Shown here: one piece after another, positions 1 to 7,712 of the stretch
Layout: each line of letters opens with the position of its first letter
Numbering within the stretch: the first letter of the stretch is position 1
Source: Scatavimonas merdigallinarum
Lineage (GTDB): Bacteria > Bacillota > Clostridia > Oscillospirales > Acutalibacteraceae
Reading direction: 5' to 3'
Length of the DNA stretch: 64,000 nucleotides
NCBI GenBank assembly: GCA_018713055.1
Contig: DVFW01000018.1
Span: 62,001-126,000 of the forward strand
Position numbers and translations under genes: made by a program
The notes under the pieces: model-generated
What the model was told of the DNA's origin: nothing
Seen by the model: only the letters and a program-made list of their open reading frames with translations
Database searches by the model: none

Positions 1-36
1 TATATAATAAACACTTCGCAAAAAGTATAGCCGGTT

Positions 37-363
37 TTATTCAACAATTTTCTCAATAATACGCCGTATGACCACACGCTGCTGTGTTTGCGCCTGTGCT
101 TTGAGCGCCTGCACCTGTTGGGCTGCTTCTTTTTCCGCTGCCGTTATAAGCGCCTGTGCTTCTTCCTTTGCCTGCTGTATACGCATATCTGTTTGCTCTT
201 TTGCCTGTTGCTGCATTTGCTGTACGGTTTCTTTTGCCCGCTCCTTTGCATGGAGTATGGCTGTCTGCGCCTCTTCCCTTGCGTTTTGCTCGGTCTGCGC
301 CGCTGCTGCTTCCGCCTGTTTTATCCTGTTTACCGTCTCAAGCGCCAATTCTATCACCACCAT
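37..363 (-). CDS. V/A-type ATP synthase peripheral stalk subunit (G/H-like)
   Basis: This is a 108-residue protein built almost entirely of Ala, Gln, Glu and Lys in heptad-like order, which predicts one long coiled coil. Its C-terminus (VVIRRIIEKIVE) resembles the end of the H/G subunit that opens clostridial V-type ATPase operons. The family forms the peripheral stalk that ties the catalytic head to the membrane ion channel. The gene is transcribed leftward, so the remaining subunits would lie beyond base 1; this is probably the first gene of that operon. A good promoter sits just upstream at 397-425. The start lacks a strong ribosome-binding site. The assignment rests on composition, length and C-terminal pattern, so another small coiled-coil protein remains possible. 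Confidence 0.72.
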   Translation of the reverse strand: MVVIELALETVNRIKQAEAAAAQTEQNAREEAQTAILHAKERAKETVQQMQQQAKEQTDMRIQQAKEEAQALITAAEKEAAQQVQALKAQAQTQQRVVIRRIIEKIVE

Positions 364-396
364 AAAAACTGCTTACATTAAAAAGTATATAGGGTT

Positions 397-425
397 ATTT
401 TAACCAAAAAATGGATATTTGTCAA
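397..425 (-). promoter_or_regulatory. Sigma-A type promoter for the V-ATPase operon
   Basis: Read on the minus strand this is TTGACA, a 17-base spacer and TAAAAT. The -35 is perfect and the -10 differs by one base. The predicted start of transcription lies about 25 bases before the start codon at 363. Confidence 0.65.
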
Positions 426-614
426 TCTTTTTCTGCTATAGCACGCACGCCTAATTCAATAGAATTTTATAAATACCACGGTCCTTTACTGTTTTTTATT
501 GATCTGAAACAGGCACATAAAACAAACACCTGTAAGATTTCCCAATATAAAGCCGATTACAAGGCCTATACCCATAAGAAGTCCCCCTTTTTATTTTTCT
601 TTTGCAAAAACAGA

Positions 615-649
615 TTGTGACAATAAATATTCATTCCCTGTGCGATAAT
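615..649 (+). promoter_or_regulatory. Possible wide-spaced promoter upstream of spoIIGA
   Basis: The 321-base gap between the V-ATPase gene and spoIIGA holds no convincing gene. Its only promoter-like signal in the plus direction is TTGTGA at 615-620 and GATAAT at 644-649, 23 bases apart, with a TGC directly before the -10. The Bacillus subtilis spoIIG promoter also has an unusually wide spacer and is driven by Spo0A~P with sigma-A. No clear 0A box (TGTCGAA) was found, so this is a weak suggestion. Confidence 0.25.
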
Positions 650-684
650 ACAGACAAGGATTTCTTTTTGAAGGTGTGCGCAGC

Positions 685-1551
685 ATGAAACAAACCGTAT
701 ATCTTGATGTATTGATTTGTCTGAACCTCTTTATCAATTATTTTATACTGCTTGCGTGCGCAAAATTCACAAAAATACCCATCAGGCGGCGGCGCCTGGC
801 CCTGGGAGCCGCTGTAGGCGCCGCAAGCTCCTTTATTATATTATTACCTCCCCTTCCAGTCGTGCCAAATTTTCTTATAAAGCTTATGATTGCATTTTTC
901 GTTGTTTTAGCGACCTTCGGCCTGCATAACCTAAAGGCTTTTTTTAAAAACACCGCTATATTTCTGCTAATCAGCCTTTGCTTTGGAGGTGCAATGATCG
1001 CTTTATGGTTCTTATTAAAGCCGTCGGGAATGGTAATCAACAACGGCGCCGTCTATTTTAATATTTCCCCTTTGCTGCTGGCTTTGTCCACACTTGTGTG
1101 CTATGCCCTGCTGCGGGTGTTTACAAGACTGCTTCAGGCGCGCCTGCCACAAAAAACTGTAAGCAGGGTAAAAATTGTAAACGGCGGCCACACATGCGAG
1201 CTTTTTGGAAAACTGGATACCGGCAGCAGCCTGATTGAACCTTTTTCCCAAAGCCCGGTGATTGTAGCGGATTTTCAGGCGGTGCAGCCGGTGGTTCCTG
1301 AGGAAATCAAAGCGTATTATGCCGCACCTGGTGCAACTTCCTTTATGCAGAAAAGCACGGCATACCCGAAAATCCGGCTGGTCCCTTTCGCCTCTGTCGG
1401 CGGTGAGGGAATTTTACCGGCTTTTAAGCCAAAACAGGTTTTTATTGACGACCATTTATGTGTAAAAGAAATTTACATAGCGCTTTGCCCCGGAGAACGG
1501 CTCTCCGGCGAATGCAGGGCAGTAATCAATACAGAGTGTATAGACGGCTGA
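685..1551 (+). CDS. spoIIGA: SpoIIGA, pro-sigma-E processing aspartic peptidase
   Basis: SpoIIGA is the mother-cell membrane protease that removes the pro-sequence from sigma-E after asymmetric division. The N-terminal half (about residues 5-150) has five or so hydrophobic segments, and the C-terminal half carries the aspartic-protease signature KLDTGSSL. This is the family architecture, and its length of 288 residues is normal. The ATG at 685 was chosen because AAGGTG at 671-676 lies 8 bases before it; an upstream GTG at 676 overlaps that ribosome-binding site. sigE follows after 21 bases, matching the conserved spoIIGA-sigE pair, so protease and substrate are almost surely co-transcribed. 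Confidence 0.93.
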   Translation: MKQTVYLDVLICLNLFINYFILLACAKFTKIPIRRRRLALGAAVGAASSFIILLPPLPVVPNFLIKLMIAFFVVLATFGLHNLKAFFKNTAIFLLISLCFGGAMIALWFLLKPSGMVINNGAVYFNISPLLLALSTLVCYALLRVFTRLLQARLPQKTVSRVKIVNGGHTCELFGKLDTGSSLIEPFSQSPVIVADFQAVQPVVPEEIKAYYAAPGATSFMQKSTAYPKIRLVPFASVGGEGILPAFKPKQVFIDDHLCVKEIYIALCPGERLSGECRAVINTECIDG

Positions 1552-1572
1552 ACATATAAGGGGGAATGGCAG

Positions 1573-2277
1573 ATGCATATTTTTCAAAAGCTTTATTTTA
1601 AAATTCGAAGACTGCTGAGAATAAGAGACGAGGTTCACTATATCAACGGTTCCCAGACACTGCCGCCGCCCCTGACAGCCGAGGAAGAGGCAAAGGTAAT
1701 GGCAAATATCGCTGCGGGCGCTGCAAACGCTAGGGAACCGTTAATTACACACAATTTGCGCCTGGTTGTGTACATTGCAAAGAAGTTTGAAACCAGCGGC
1801 GCCGGCGTGGAAGATCTTATCTCCATTGGGACGATCGGTTTAATTAAAGCTGTCAATACATTTTGCCCAACGCGCAATATAAAACTTGCTACATACGCTT
1901 CGCGCTGCATTGAAAATGAAATTTTAATGTACCTGCGGAAAAGCTCACAGCTTAAAAACGAAATTTCAATCGACGAGCCCTTAAACATAGACTGGGATGG
2001 AAACGAGCTGCTGTTAAGCGACGTACTTGGCAGCGACAGCGACGTTGTAAACCGCAATATTGAACAGGAGGCCGAATGCAATCTTTTAATTGAAGCCGTA
2101 TCAAAGCTTGGGCAACGCGAAAGGAAAATTATGGAACTGCGCTTTGGCCTTTTGGGAAATAAGGAACATACGCAAAAAGAGGTTGCCGACCTGCTGCATA
2201 TTTCACAATCGTATATATCGCGTTTGGAAAAAAAAATTATTGACCGGTTAAAAAAAGATTTAAGCGCAGCGCTGTAA
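1573..2277 (+). CDS. sigE: RNA polymerase sporulation sigma factor SigE
   Basis: This sigma-70 family factor drives early mother-cell gene expression. Residues 1-30 resemble the amphipathic pro-sequence, and YINGSQTLPPPL corresponds to the processing region (YIGGSEALPPPL in B. subtilis). Region 2 is nearly identical to known SigE proteins (DLISIGTIGLIKAVNTF, KLATYASRCIENEILMYL), as is the stretch DEPLNIDWDGNELLLSDVLG. Region 4 ends with a helix-turn-helix including SQSYISRLEKKII. The ribosome-binding site GGGGGAA precedes the ATG. It directly follows spoIIGA. In many clostridia sigG comes next, but here an unrelated lipoprotein gene follows, so sigG must be elsewhere or lost. Confidence 0.97.
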   Translation: MHIFQKLYFKIRRLLRIRDEVHYINGSQTLPPPLTAEEEAKVMANIAAGAANAREPLITHNLRLVVYIAKKFETSGAGVEDLISIGTIGLIKAVNTFCPTRNIKLATYASRCIENEILMYLRKSSQLKNEISIDEPLNIDWDGNELLLSDVLGSDSDVVNRNIEQEAECNLLIEAVSKLGQRERKIMELRFGLLGNKEHTQKEVADLLHISQSYISRLEKKIIDRLKKDLSAAL

Positions 2278-2378
2278 AGCGCTTTCTTCCTGAAAATCAT
2301 TTTCCTGTGTATTTTTTTGTTAAAAGCGGAAATAAATATTACTGGCCGTAAGGCAAAAAATTTTCAGGGAGTGTAAAT

Positions 2379-2753
2379 ATGAATAAAATACTTTCCGTTA
2401 CATTGGCAATTTCCTTAATGGCTGTACTTTTGGTTGGCTGCAACGCTGAAAACGGTAAAATAGGAAATGGCGTCAACGGCACAATCGCCGACAACCAGTC
2501 CGCTGTAAACTCTACACCCGGTGTTTCATCCGCCGCCAGCAGCAACAATGATAACGACAATGTTCTGGAGGATATCGGCAACGGCATTTCAGACGCTGTA
2601 AGCGGTGCCGTAAGCGGGTTTGAAGAGGGCATGGAAGGAAACGGCAATAACAACAGCAATAATAACAATAACAACGACAATACTGTAAGCAGCAATGCCG
2701 GTACCAATACGGCAAACGGCGCTTCAGAAAATGAAAGCAACAATGTTATGTAA
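2379..2753 (+). CDS. Asn/Ser-rich secreted lipoprotein of unknown function
   Basis: I do not recognise a family. The protein has 124 residues, begins with a short lipoprotein signal peptide and has a lipobox ending at Cys21 (LVGC), so the mature protein should be lipid-anchored on the outer face of the membrane. The rest is low complexity: Asn, Ser, Gly and Asp dominate, with an Asn run around residue 90-98 and no Cys after the lipobox. The middle (DIGNGISDAVSGAVSGFEEGMEG) could form a short amphipathic helix. It lies 101 bases after sigE with its own ribosome-binding site (AGGGAG) and is followed by a terminator. Being downstream of sigE suggests, but does not show, expression in sporulation. 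Confidence 0.7.
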   Translation: MNKILSVTLAISLMAVLLVGCNAENGKIGNGVNGTIADNQSAVNSTPGVSSAASSNNDNDNVLEDIGNGISDAVSGAVSGFEEGMEGNGNNNSNNNNNNDNTVSSNAGTNTANGASENESNNVM

Positions 2754-2770
2754 CGATGTTGCCTGACAAA

Positions 2771-2804
2771 AAAGCACACCGCAAATGGACGACGGTGTGC
2801 TTTT
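2771..2804 (+). terminator. Intrinsic terminator after the Asn-rich lipoprotein
   Basis: A perfect 11-base stem (left arm 2771-2781, right arm 2793-2803, core GCACACCG/CGGTGTGC) is followed by a T-rich stretch. It ends the spoIIGA-sigE-lipoprotein strand. Confidence 0.8.
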
Positions 2805-2811
2805 CTTATGC

Positions 2812-2845
2812 AAAACCGCGCCGCTGCAAAAAGCGGCGCGGTTTT
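2812..2845 (-). terminator. Intrinsic terminator after the mscS gene
   Basis: A 14-base perfect stem (2812-2825 with 2832-2845, GC-rich core ACCGCGCCGCT) flanked by A and T runs works in either direction. It lies 6 bases beyond the stop of the leftward MscS gene and so closes the long minus-strand run that begins near 9.9 kb. Confidence 0.85.
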
Positions 2846-2851
2846 GTTCTT

Positions 2852-3727
2852 TTAGTTTTCTTTCTGTTTTTCCATATGAACCACAATCTGTTCATATGGT
2901 ATATCAATTCCCTCTTCATCAAAGAGCAGTTTTACTTTCTCCTGCATATCGTAATACAAGTCCCAGTAAAGGTCTTTTTTACACCAGATTTTTACATCTA
3001 TGGAAATACTGCTTTCGTTATGGCCTGCAATTCCTACGATCGGCTGCGGATCTTTGCACACCATTGCATGCGATTGTACCAGATCCATCAACAGCCGCTT
3101 TGCTTTTAAAATATCGCTTTGGTAAGATACCTGATAGGTTAAATCCACTCTGCGGAGCTCATGGGACGTATAATTAATCACATTTTCTACGGTCAGCCGC
3201 GAATTTGGTATAATAATTTCTTTATTATCAATCGTGTTCAGGCGTGTGTTAAATATCTCTATCTTACTGACTGTTCCCTGCAGCCCTTCAAATTCCAGAT
3301 AGTCACCCACTTTAAACGGTTTATTGATAATGATCAATATCCCGCTTGCAATGTTGGACATACTGTCCTGGAGTGCAAGCCCAACTGTAACCGCTGCGGC
3401 ACCGATTGCCGTAACGATAGACACCACATTAACGCCCAGCTGGGCGATCGCTGAAATAATTACGATAATGCGCAGCGCACAGAGGGAAAAAGAACAAACA
3501 AACGATACCGCCGCCTTTTCGGCCCTGCCCTTTTCCAGTGTTTTCCGTATCAGCCTTGTAATGGCCTTGGAAAGCCACCAGCCCAGAAAAAAGATTGCAG
3601 CTGCAACCAGCAGCTTGGGCAAAAATGCAAGCCCCCACTGCCAAAGGCCGTCAAGCCAATTTTGCAGTGTAGAGAGCGACTCCTGGGGTGTTTCGTTAAT
3701 AAACGGCAGGGTTGCTTCTGTCGACAT
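2852..3727 (-). CDS. MscS-family small-conductance mechanosensitive channel
   Basis: MscS channels open under membrane tension and release solutes during osmotic downshock. Three hydrophobic segments are visible near residues 32-53, 72-95 and 98-122. The last has the Gly/Ala-rich TM3 pattern (TAIGAAAVTVGLALQDSMSN) that lines the pore, followed by the beta domain signature PFKVGDY and INTIDNKEIIIPNS-type sequence. Length (about 291 residues) suits the family. The ATG at 3727 has GGTG 6 bases upstream; ATGs at 3733 and further up are alternatives. Its start lies inside the end of the MORN gene (32-base overlap), which points to translational coupling. Last gene of the run, closed by a strong terminator. 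Confidence 0.9.
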   Translation of the reverse strand: MSTEATLPFINETPQESLSTLQNWLDGLWQWGLAFLPKLLVAAAIFFLGWWLSKAITRLIRKTLEKGRAEKAAVSFVCSFSLCALRIIVIISAIAQLGVNVVSIVTAIGAAAVTVGLALQDSMSNIASGILIIINKPFKVGDYLEFEGLQGTVSKIEIFNTRLNTIDNKEIIIPNSRLTVENVINYTSHELRRVDLTYQVSYQSDILKAKRLLMDLVQSHAMVCKDPQPIVGIAGHNESSISIDVKIWCKKDLYWDLYYDMQEKVKLLFDEEGIDIPYEQIVVHMEKQKEN

Positions 3728-6362
3728 ATGCATCACCGTCTTTTCCGGATTGCTCCAAAATATAATCATAAGTAACTGTTGAAAATACCGCGCGGGCGCC
3801 GCCCGTTGCCGGCGCCTTTACAAAGCGTGCGCGCAGCTCTCTTCCATCTCCAAAATAGATAACGCCCATGCCTCTGGGTGCGCCGTCTTCAAAAAAGCCC
3901 GTATACCTGTGGTCCGGGTAAAGCATGGTTCCCTTGCCGTGAGGGACTCCCCGTTCCCCCAGCATGCCGGAATATATCCCGCCGCCAACAGGTTCTTCCA
4001 CCGCAAAGGCGGGCGCTGTGCGGCAGCTTTCATATTCTGTGTTCTTCAGCTTTTCACAACGGGCAAGCGGTTCAAGTTTTTTTACGATAACCTTCATGCT
4101 TTTAAAGGGTTCGTTGTATTTAAAAATCCCTTCAAAGCTTTTTTCCCCAAATTCCGTAAACGCACAGCCCATGCCTTCCCGCATTCCGTCTTTTATATTA
4201 CCCTCATACAGCAGCGCCCCATCCAGCGTATAGCTTCGCATATAGATGCATTTGCCCTGCTGGTATATACATTCTTCAATAATATGTCCGTCGGACACGC
4301 GGTTAATTCGCCCATGCATTTTTCCGGCGGAAAAAGAACCGGCATACTTAGGCCTGTCATCTTCAAAAAGCATACCATGCCCATGGTACAGACCATTCTG
4401 AAAAAAGCCGTAGTAAACACGCTGGCCGTTTTCAAAGCGCTGGCCATATCCATTGGGAAGGCCGTGTGCAAACATTCCCATATAAACGCATGCACCGTCT
4501 TCAAACAAGCGGCCCATCCCGCATTTTTCTCCACAGGCAAAGGCGCCGTCATACACGGGCTTGTCCTCTTCATACAGTACGCCCTGCCCGTCGTAAAGGC
4601 CGTCGGCAAGCGTACCTTTATAGCACAGGCGACCATCTTTGGAAAAACAGGAAAAACAGCCCGCTGCCTTTCCCTGTATAAAACTGCCCTGCATTTTGGA
4701 GCCGTCGGCCGCATATAAGGCGCCGTCCCCGTTCGGCAGCCCGTCTTTCCACATCCCGTCGTATACAAGCGTGCCGTTTTCTGTATATTTGCACGCCTTG
4801 CCGTTTACTTTTCCGTTTACAAACGTGCCTGCTATGCTTCCTCCGTCTTCTAAAAAAAGCCTTCCCTGCCCTTCAAACGCATCGTTTTTAAACATGCCTG
4901 TATAAACGAGTGCGCCGTCTGCAGCAAAAAGCGTGCCTTTTCCTTCTTTCTTACCGTTTTTAAGCCCGCCGCTGTAATAAACCGCACCATACATATCCAG
5001 TAAAGCACCTGTGTTCTGCTGCTTTCCGTCTTTCCAGGCGCTAATCTGGAGCGCGCCGTTTGGAGCAACCGTAATACCGGCTCCGGTTTTTACGCCGTCT
5101 TTCCAGCTGCCGGCATATACAAGGTTTCCCTCCTTGTCAAAACGGGCGGCCGTCCCCCGCGGAGCGTCGTTTTCAAAAACACCCACATGGACGCTCCCGT
5201 CTGTCGGACGGAAGGCAATCCCAAACCCGTCTCGCTTATTATCCTTCCAGTTCCCAAGATAGCTGATCCGTCCTGTTTTAAAATAATATACACCAAAACC
5301 GTTTCGCATATCGTTTTTGTATGTTCCGTCGTACAGCGTTTTTCCCTGAGACGTCTGTGTTCGGCCCAAGCCCGTACGGGCCCCGTTTTCATCCAGCGCC
5401 CCATAATAAAAACACTTTTCTTTACCCGAAAGCGGCAAAACCTTGTCCGGGCCGGCAATGGCAGGCGCCTGCGGCTTTTTTCTTTTTCGTTTTTCCTCCG
5501 TCTGTGCCGGCTGCTTTTGCAGCAGAACTTTCTCTTTTTCGGCACGCGTTTTTTTATTTTCCTTTTCCAGTGCTGCATCCTGCTGCAAGGCTGCCGGGCC
5601 GTCCGCAGAAAGATAGGGCGCTTTGGTAAGATCAAACGTTGTTTGTTCGTCTGCAAGCGCCTGTATATCAAAATAAAAGGCGCCCGCTTTTTTCCTTGTC
5701 CTTTGCGCCCTGGCGGCGCTTTTTTCTTCTTTTTCTCCCAGCTTATCAAGCATTTGCACCCAAAGCGTATATTTTTGTTCCGTACAAAAATATGCAAGCC
5801 CCTGTGCGGTCTGCGCGCAGGCCTCAGGTAAAACCTCCTGCACAAGTTGGTCCAAAAGCGCCTGCTCCTGTGGAAGAGGCACGCTTTGCAGCACAGACGG
5901 CGTTTCCCGCTCTGCGGTATATAGCGCCAGACCGACCTGCTTTGCGTTGGGCCAGGGCATAAGCGTAAATTCCGGCTGTGAATGAAAACCATCAAAATAT
6001 TCTGTGCGCAGCCATTGATGATGCAGATTAAAATACATTTTTTTGATTACCGTGCCGGAATAATCCAGCGTTTCCACGCAATAACCGGACGGCCCCGTCT
6101 GGGCGGTGCGTTCACAAAGCCTGCCTTCGCTTACTTTTTTCCATTTGAGCGGCCTGCGGTTCTCCATTGTATAAAAACACTGGAGAGCCTCGCCCTGTAC
6201 ATTTAAAAATATTTTATTCTTTTGCCGTTTGCCGCTTGTAAAATACGCTTTGCGCACCTTAAGAAGGATATCGCTGCCAAAGCGGATTGGGTCGGCGGAC
6301 AACAAATAAGCTGTATAATACATGATGTCACCGCTGATTCGTGGCCGAATGGAAACCGTCAT
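3696..6362 (-). CDS. Large MORN-repeat protein
   Basis: This 888-residue protein has three parts. Residues 1 to about 255 form a globular-looking region that I cannot assign. Residues about 260-300 are a highly charged Lys/Glu/Arg/Gln linker. Residues about 317-865 hold roughly 20 consecutive MORN-like units of 22-24 residues with the pattern Y-x-G-x-(W/F)-x-(N/D)-G...G-x-G. There is no signal peptide or membrane segment, so it should be cytoplasmic or peripheral. MORN repeats form elongated beta-hairpin rods and in eukaryotes often sit at membranes; their bacterial roles are poorly known. The start has AGAGGT 5 bases before ATG 6362; ATG 6323 is an alternative. It lies 12 bases after plsC and overlaps mscS, so it is co-transcribed with lipid and channel genes. 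Confidence 0.88.
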   Translation of the reverse strand: MTVSIRPRISGDIMYYTAYLLSADPIRFGSDILLKVRKAYFTSGKRQKNKIFLNVQGEALQCFYTMENRRPLKWKKVSEGRLCERTAQTGPSGYCVETLDYSGTVIKKMYFNLHHQWLRTEYFDGFHSQPEFTLMPWPNAKQVGLALYTAERETPSVLQSVPLPQEQALLDQLVQEVLPEACAQTAQGLAYFCTEQKYTLWVQMLDKLGEKEEKSAARAQRTRKKAGAFYFDIQALADEQTTFDLTKAPYLSADGPAALQQDAALEKENKKTRAEKEKVLLQKQPAQTEEKRKRKKPQAPAIAGPDKVLPLSGKEKCFYYGALDENGARTGLGRTQTSQGKTLYDGTYKNDMRNGFGVYYFKTGRISYLGNWKDNKRDGFGIAFRPTDGSVHVGVFENDAPRGTAARFDKEGNLVYAGSWKDGVKTGAGITVAPNGALQISAWKDGKQQNTGALLDMYGAVYYSGGLKNGKKEGKGTLFAADGALVYTGMFKNDAFEGQGRLFLEDGGSIAGTFVNGKVNGKACKYTENGTLVYDGMWKDGLPNGDGALYAADGSKMQGSFIQGKAAGCFSCFSKDGRLCYKGTLADGLYDGQGVLYEEDKPVYDGAFACGEKCGMGRLFEDGACVYMGMFAHGLPNGYGQRFENGQRVYYGFFQNGLYHGHGMLFEDDRPKYAGSFSAGKMHGRINRVSDGHIIEECIYQQGKCIYMRSYTLDGALLYEGNIKDGMREGMGCAFTEFGEKSFEGIFKYNEPFKSMKVIVKKLEPLARCEKLKNTEYESCRTAPAFAVEEPVGGGIYSGMLGERGVPHGKGTMLYPDHRYTGFFEDGAPRGMGVIYFGDGRELRARFVKAPATGGARAVFSTVTYDYILEQSGKDGDAYVDRSNPAVY
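3768..5414 (-). repeat. Array of about 20 MORN coding repeats
   Basis: The DNA encoding residues about 317-865 of the MORN protein is a tandem array of units of about 66-72 bases. Units have diverged strongly at DNA level, although phrases such as TCTTTCCA (coding for the W/F-K-D part on the other strand) recur. Units in the middle (around VYDGMWKDGLPNGDG) are closest to consensus; those near residues 690-790 are degraded. Confidence 0.8.
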
Positions 6363-6374
6363 ACTCTACCTCTT

Positions 6375-6995
6375 TTAAAATTTATCGTTTTCACGCAGCC
6401 GGGCAATTGCCTGTGCAATTTTACGGGTTGCTGCGCGCAGCTGCGGAGCGGTTTGCGTTTCCCGCTGCAGACCAAGTTCCTGCGGTGTAATGGGGGGCGC
6501 GTAAGAAATCTTGGTAGGATTAAAAAATTTCAGCTTTCCGCCTTTGGGCGTAATGCAGGCCGGAACAACCGGAACCTGCATTTGCGCAGCGATCAACGCC
6601 GCACCGGAACGCATGCGCAGCAGTTCCCCTGTTTTTGACCGTGTTCCTTCCGGAAAGATTCCCAGAACCTCCCCATTCTCCAGGATTGAATCGGCCGTGT
6701 CAAAAACCGCATTGTCATGTGCGCCGCGCTGCACGGGAAACGCGCCCAGGCCCGTGATCAGCCGGGCAAAAAAGCGGTTGCGAAAAAGCTCTGATTTTGC
6801 CATATAGCGGATTTCCCTTTTCTGGCCGATCCCCAAAAGCAATGGATCAGAATATGAGATATGGTTGCTGCAAATAATGTAAGCACCGCTTTGCGGGATG
6901 TTGTCTTTATTTGTATAGCGGTAGCGGTAGAGAAGCTTAAAAAGCGGCGTGCAAATTACCCTGGCCAAACTATATAGAAACCTTTTTTTTTGCAT
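6375..6995 (-). CDS. plsC: 1-acyl-sn-glycerol-3-phosphate acyltransferase
   Basis: PlsC adds the second acyl chain to lysophosphatidic acid, giving phosphatidic acid at the inner membrane face. The catalytic HX4D motif is NHISYSD (His45-Asp50) and the glycerol-phosphate binding motif is FPEGTRSKTG (from residue 114). Length 206 fits the small clostridial form. The ribosome-binding site GGAGGAAAG lies just before the ATG at 6995. It follows cmk by 17 bases, a conserved cmk-plsC order in Firmicutes. In many relatives ispH and rpsA come next; here the MORN gene occupies that place. Confidence 0.95.
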   Translation of the reverse strand: MQKKRFLYSLARVICTPLFKLLYRYRYTNKDNIPQSGAYIICSNHISYSDPLLLGIGQKREIRYMAKSELFRNRFFARLITGLGAFPVQRGAHDNAVFDTADSILENGEVLGIFPEGTRSKTGELLRMRSGAALIAAQMQVPVVPACITPKGGKLKFFNPTKISYAPPITPQELGLQRETQTAPQLRAATRKIAQAIARLRENDKF

Positions 6996-7012
6996 ATTTC
7001 TTTCCTCCGTTT

Positions 7013-7675
7013 TTAAAGGCGCTCTTCAATCATACGAACAAGCCTTGTAAGCGATACTTCAAGCGGCTCGTCAGAGGTATCCAGCAAAATACTGCCGCAT
7101 GCTGGCTTTAACGGTGCAATGGCACGATGGGAATCGTTATAATCCCTTGTTTCAATATCCTGCAGAATATCTTCAAATTTTACGTTCATCCCTTTTTCAG
7201 TAAGCTCATCATAACGGCGCTTCGCACGGCATCGGGCCGAAGCGGTAAGAAAAATTTTAATTTGTGCATTTGGCAGCACAACCGTGCCAATGTCCCTGCC
7301 GTCCATAATCACATCGTATTTTTCCGCCATACTTCTTTGCAGGCCCAGCAGAAAATCGCGCACCGGCTTCAGTGCAGAAATGCCCGATGCCGCCATGGAA
7401 ACCTCCGGCGTTCGGATATCGTCCGACACATCCTTTCCGTTAAGGTATACACGCTGTACGCCGTCTTGAAACGCAAGCTCAATTTTTGTTTTTGCAAGCA
7501 GCTCTTTAACCCGCTCCTCATCACTGATCGCTACGCCGTTTAACAGAGCGTTGAGGCCGATTGCTCTGTAAAGCGCGCCCGTGTCCACATATATAAAATG
7601 CAGTTTTTTTGCCGCAAGCCGTGCAAGGGTACTTTTCCCTGCGCCGGCAGGGCCGTCAATTGAAATTGCTGTCAT
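7013..7675 (-). CDS. cmk: Cytidylate kinase
   Basis: Cmk phosphorylates CMP and dCMP, recycling CMP released by phospholipid synthesis and RNA turnover. The P-loop GPAGAGKST is at residues 8-16, followed by the substrate-binding stretch YVDTGALYRAIG, the typical insert region around residues 60-80, and MDGRDIGTVV with the nucleotide-binding Arg-Asp. C-terminal RDYNDSHRAIAPLKPA is also family-typical. Length 220 is normal. It lies in the middle of the rpiR-baiN-cmk-plsC run; the gap to plsC is 17 bases. Confidence 0.97.
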   Translation of the reverse strand: MTAISIDGPAGAGKSTLARLAAKKLHFIYVDTGALYRAIGLNALLNGVAISDEERVKELLAKTKIELAFQDGVQRVYLNGKDVSDDIRTPEVSMAASGISALKPVRDFLLGLQRSMAEKYDVIMDGRDIGTVVLPNAQIKIFLTASARCRAKRRYDELTEKGMNVKFEDILQDIETRDYNDSHRAIAPLKPACGSILLDTSDEPLEVSLTRLVRMIEERL

Positions 7676-7712
7676 TTTACTGGTTCCTTTCTTATTTGTA
7701 TTTCTGTCTGAT

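Noticed and set aside
411..620. A 69-codon plus-strand open frame before spoIIGA
   Set aside because: It starts without a ribosome-binding site, overlaps the V-ATPase promoter, and its product is a low-complexity basic and aromatic mix with no family resemblance.
2268..2286. A small hairpin (AGCGCT-GTAA-AGCGCT) at the end of sigE
   Set aside because: The stem is only six bases, partly within the coding region and has no good T run, so a functional terminator is unlikely.
5090..5995. A 301-codon minus-strand frame inside the MORN gene in another frame
   Set aside because: Arg-rich, shadow-like translation in a different frame of the same strand. The MORN frame has clear repeat periodicity and the correct start and spacing.
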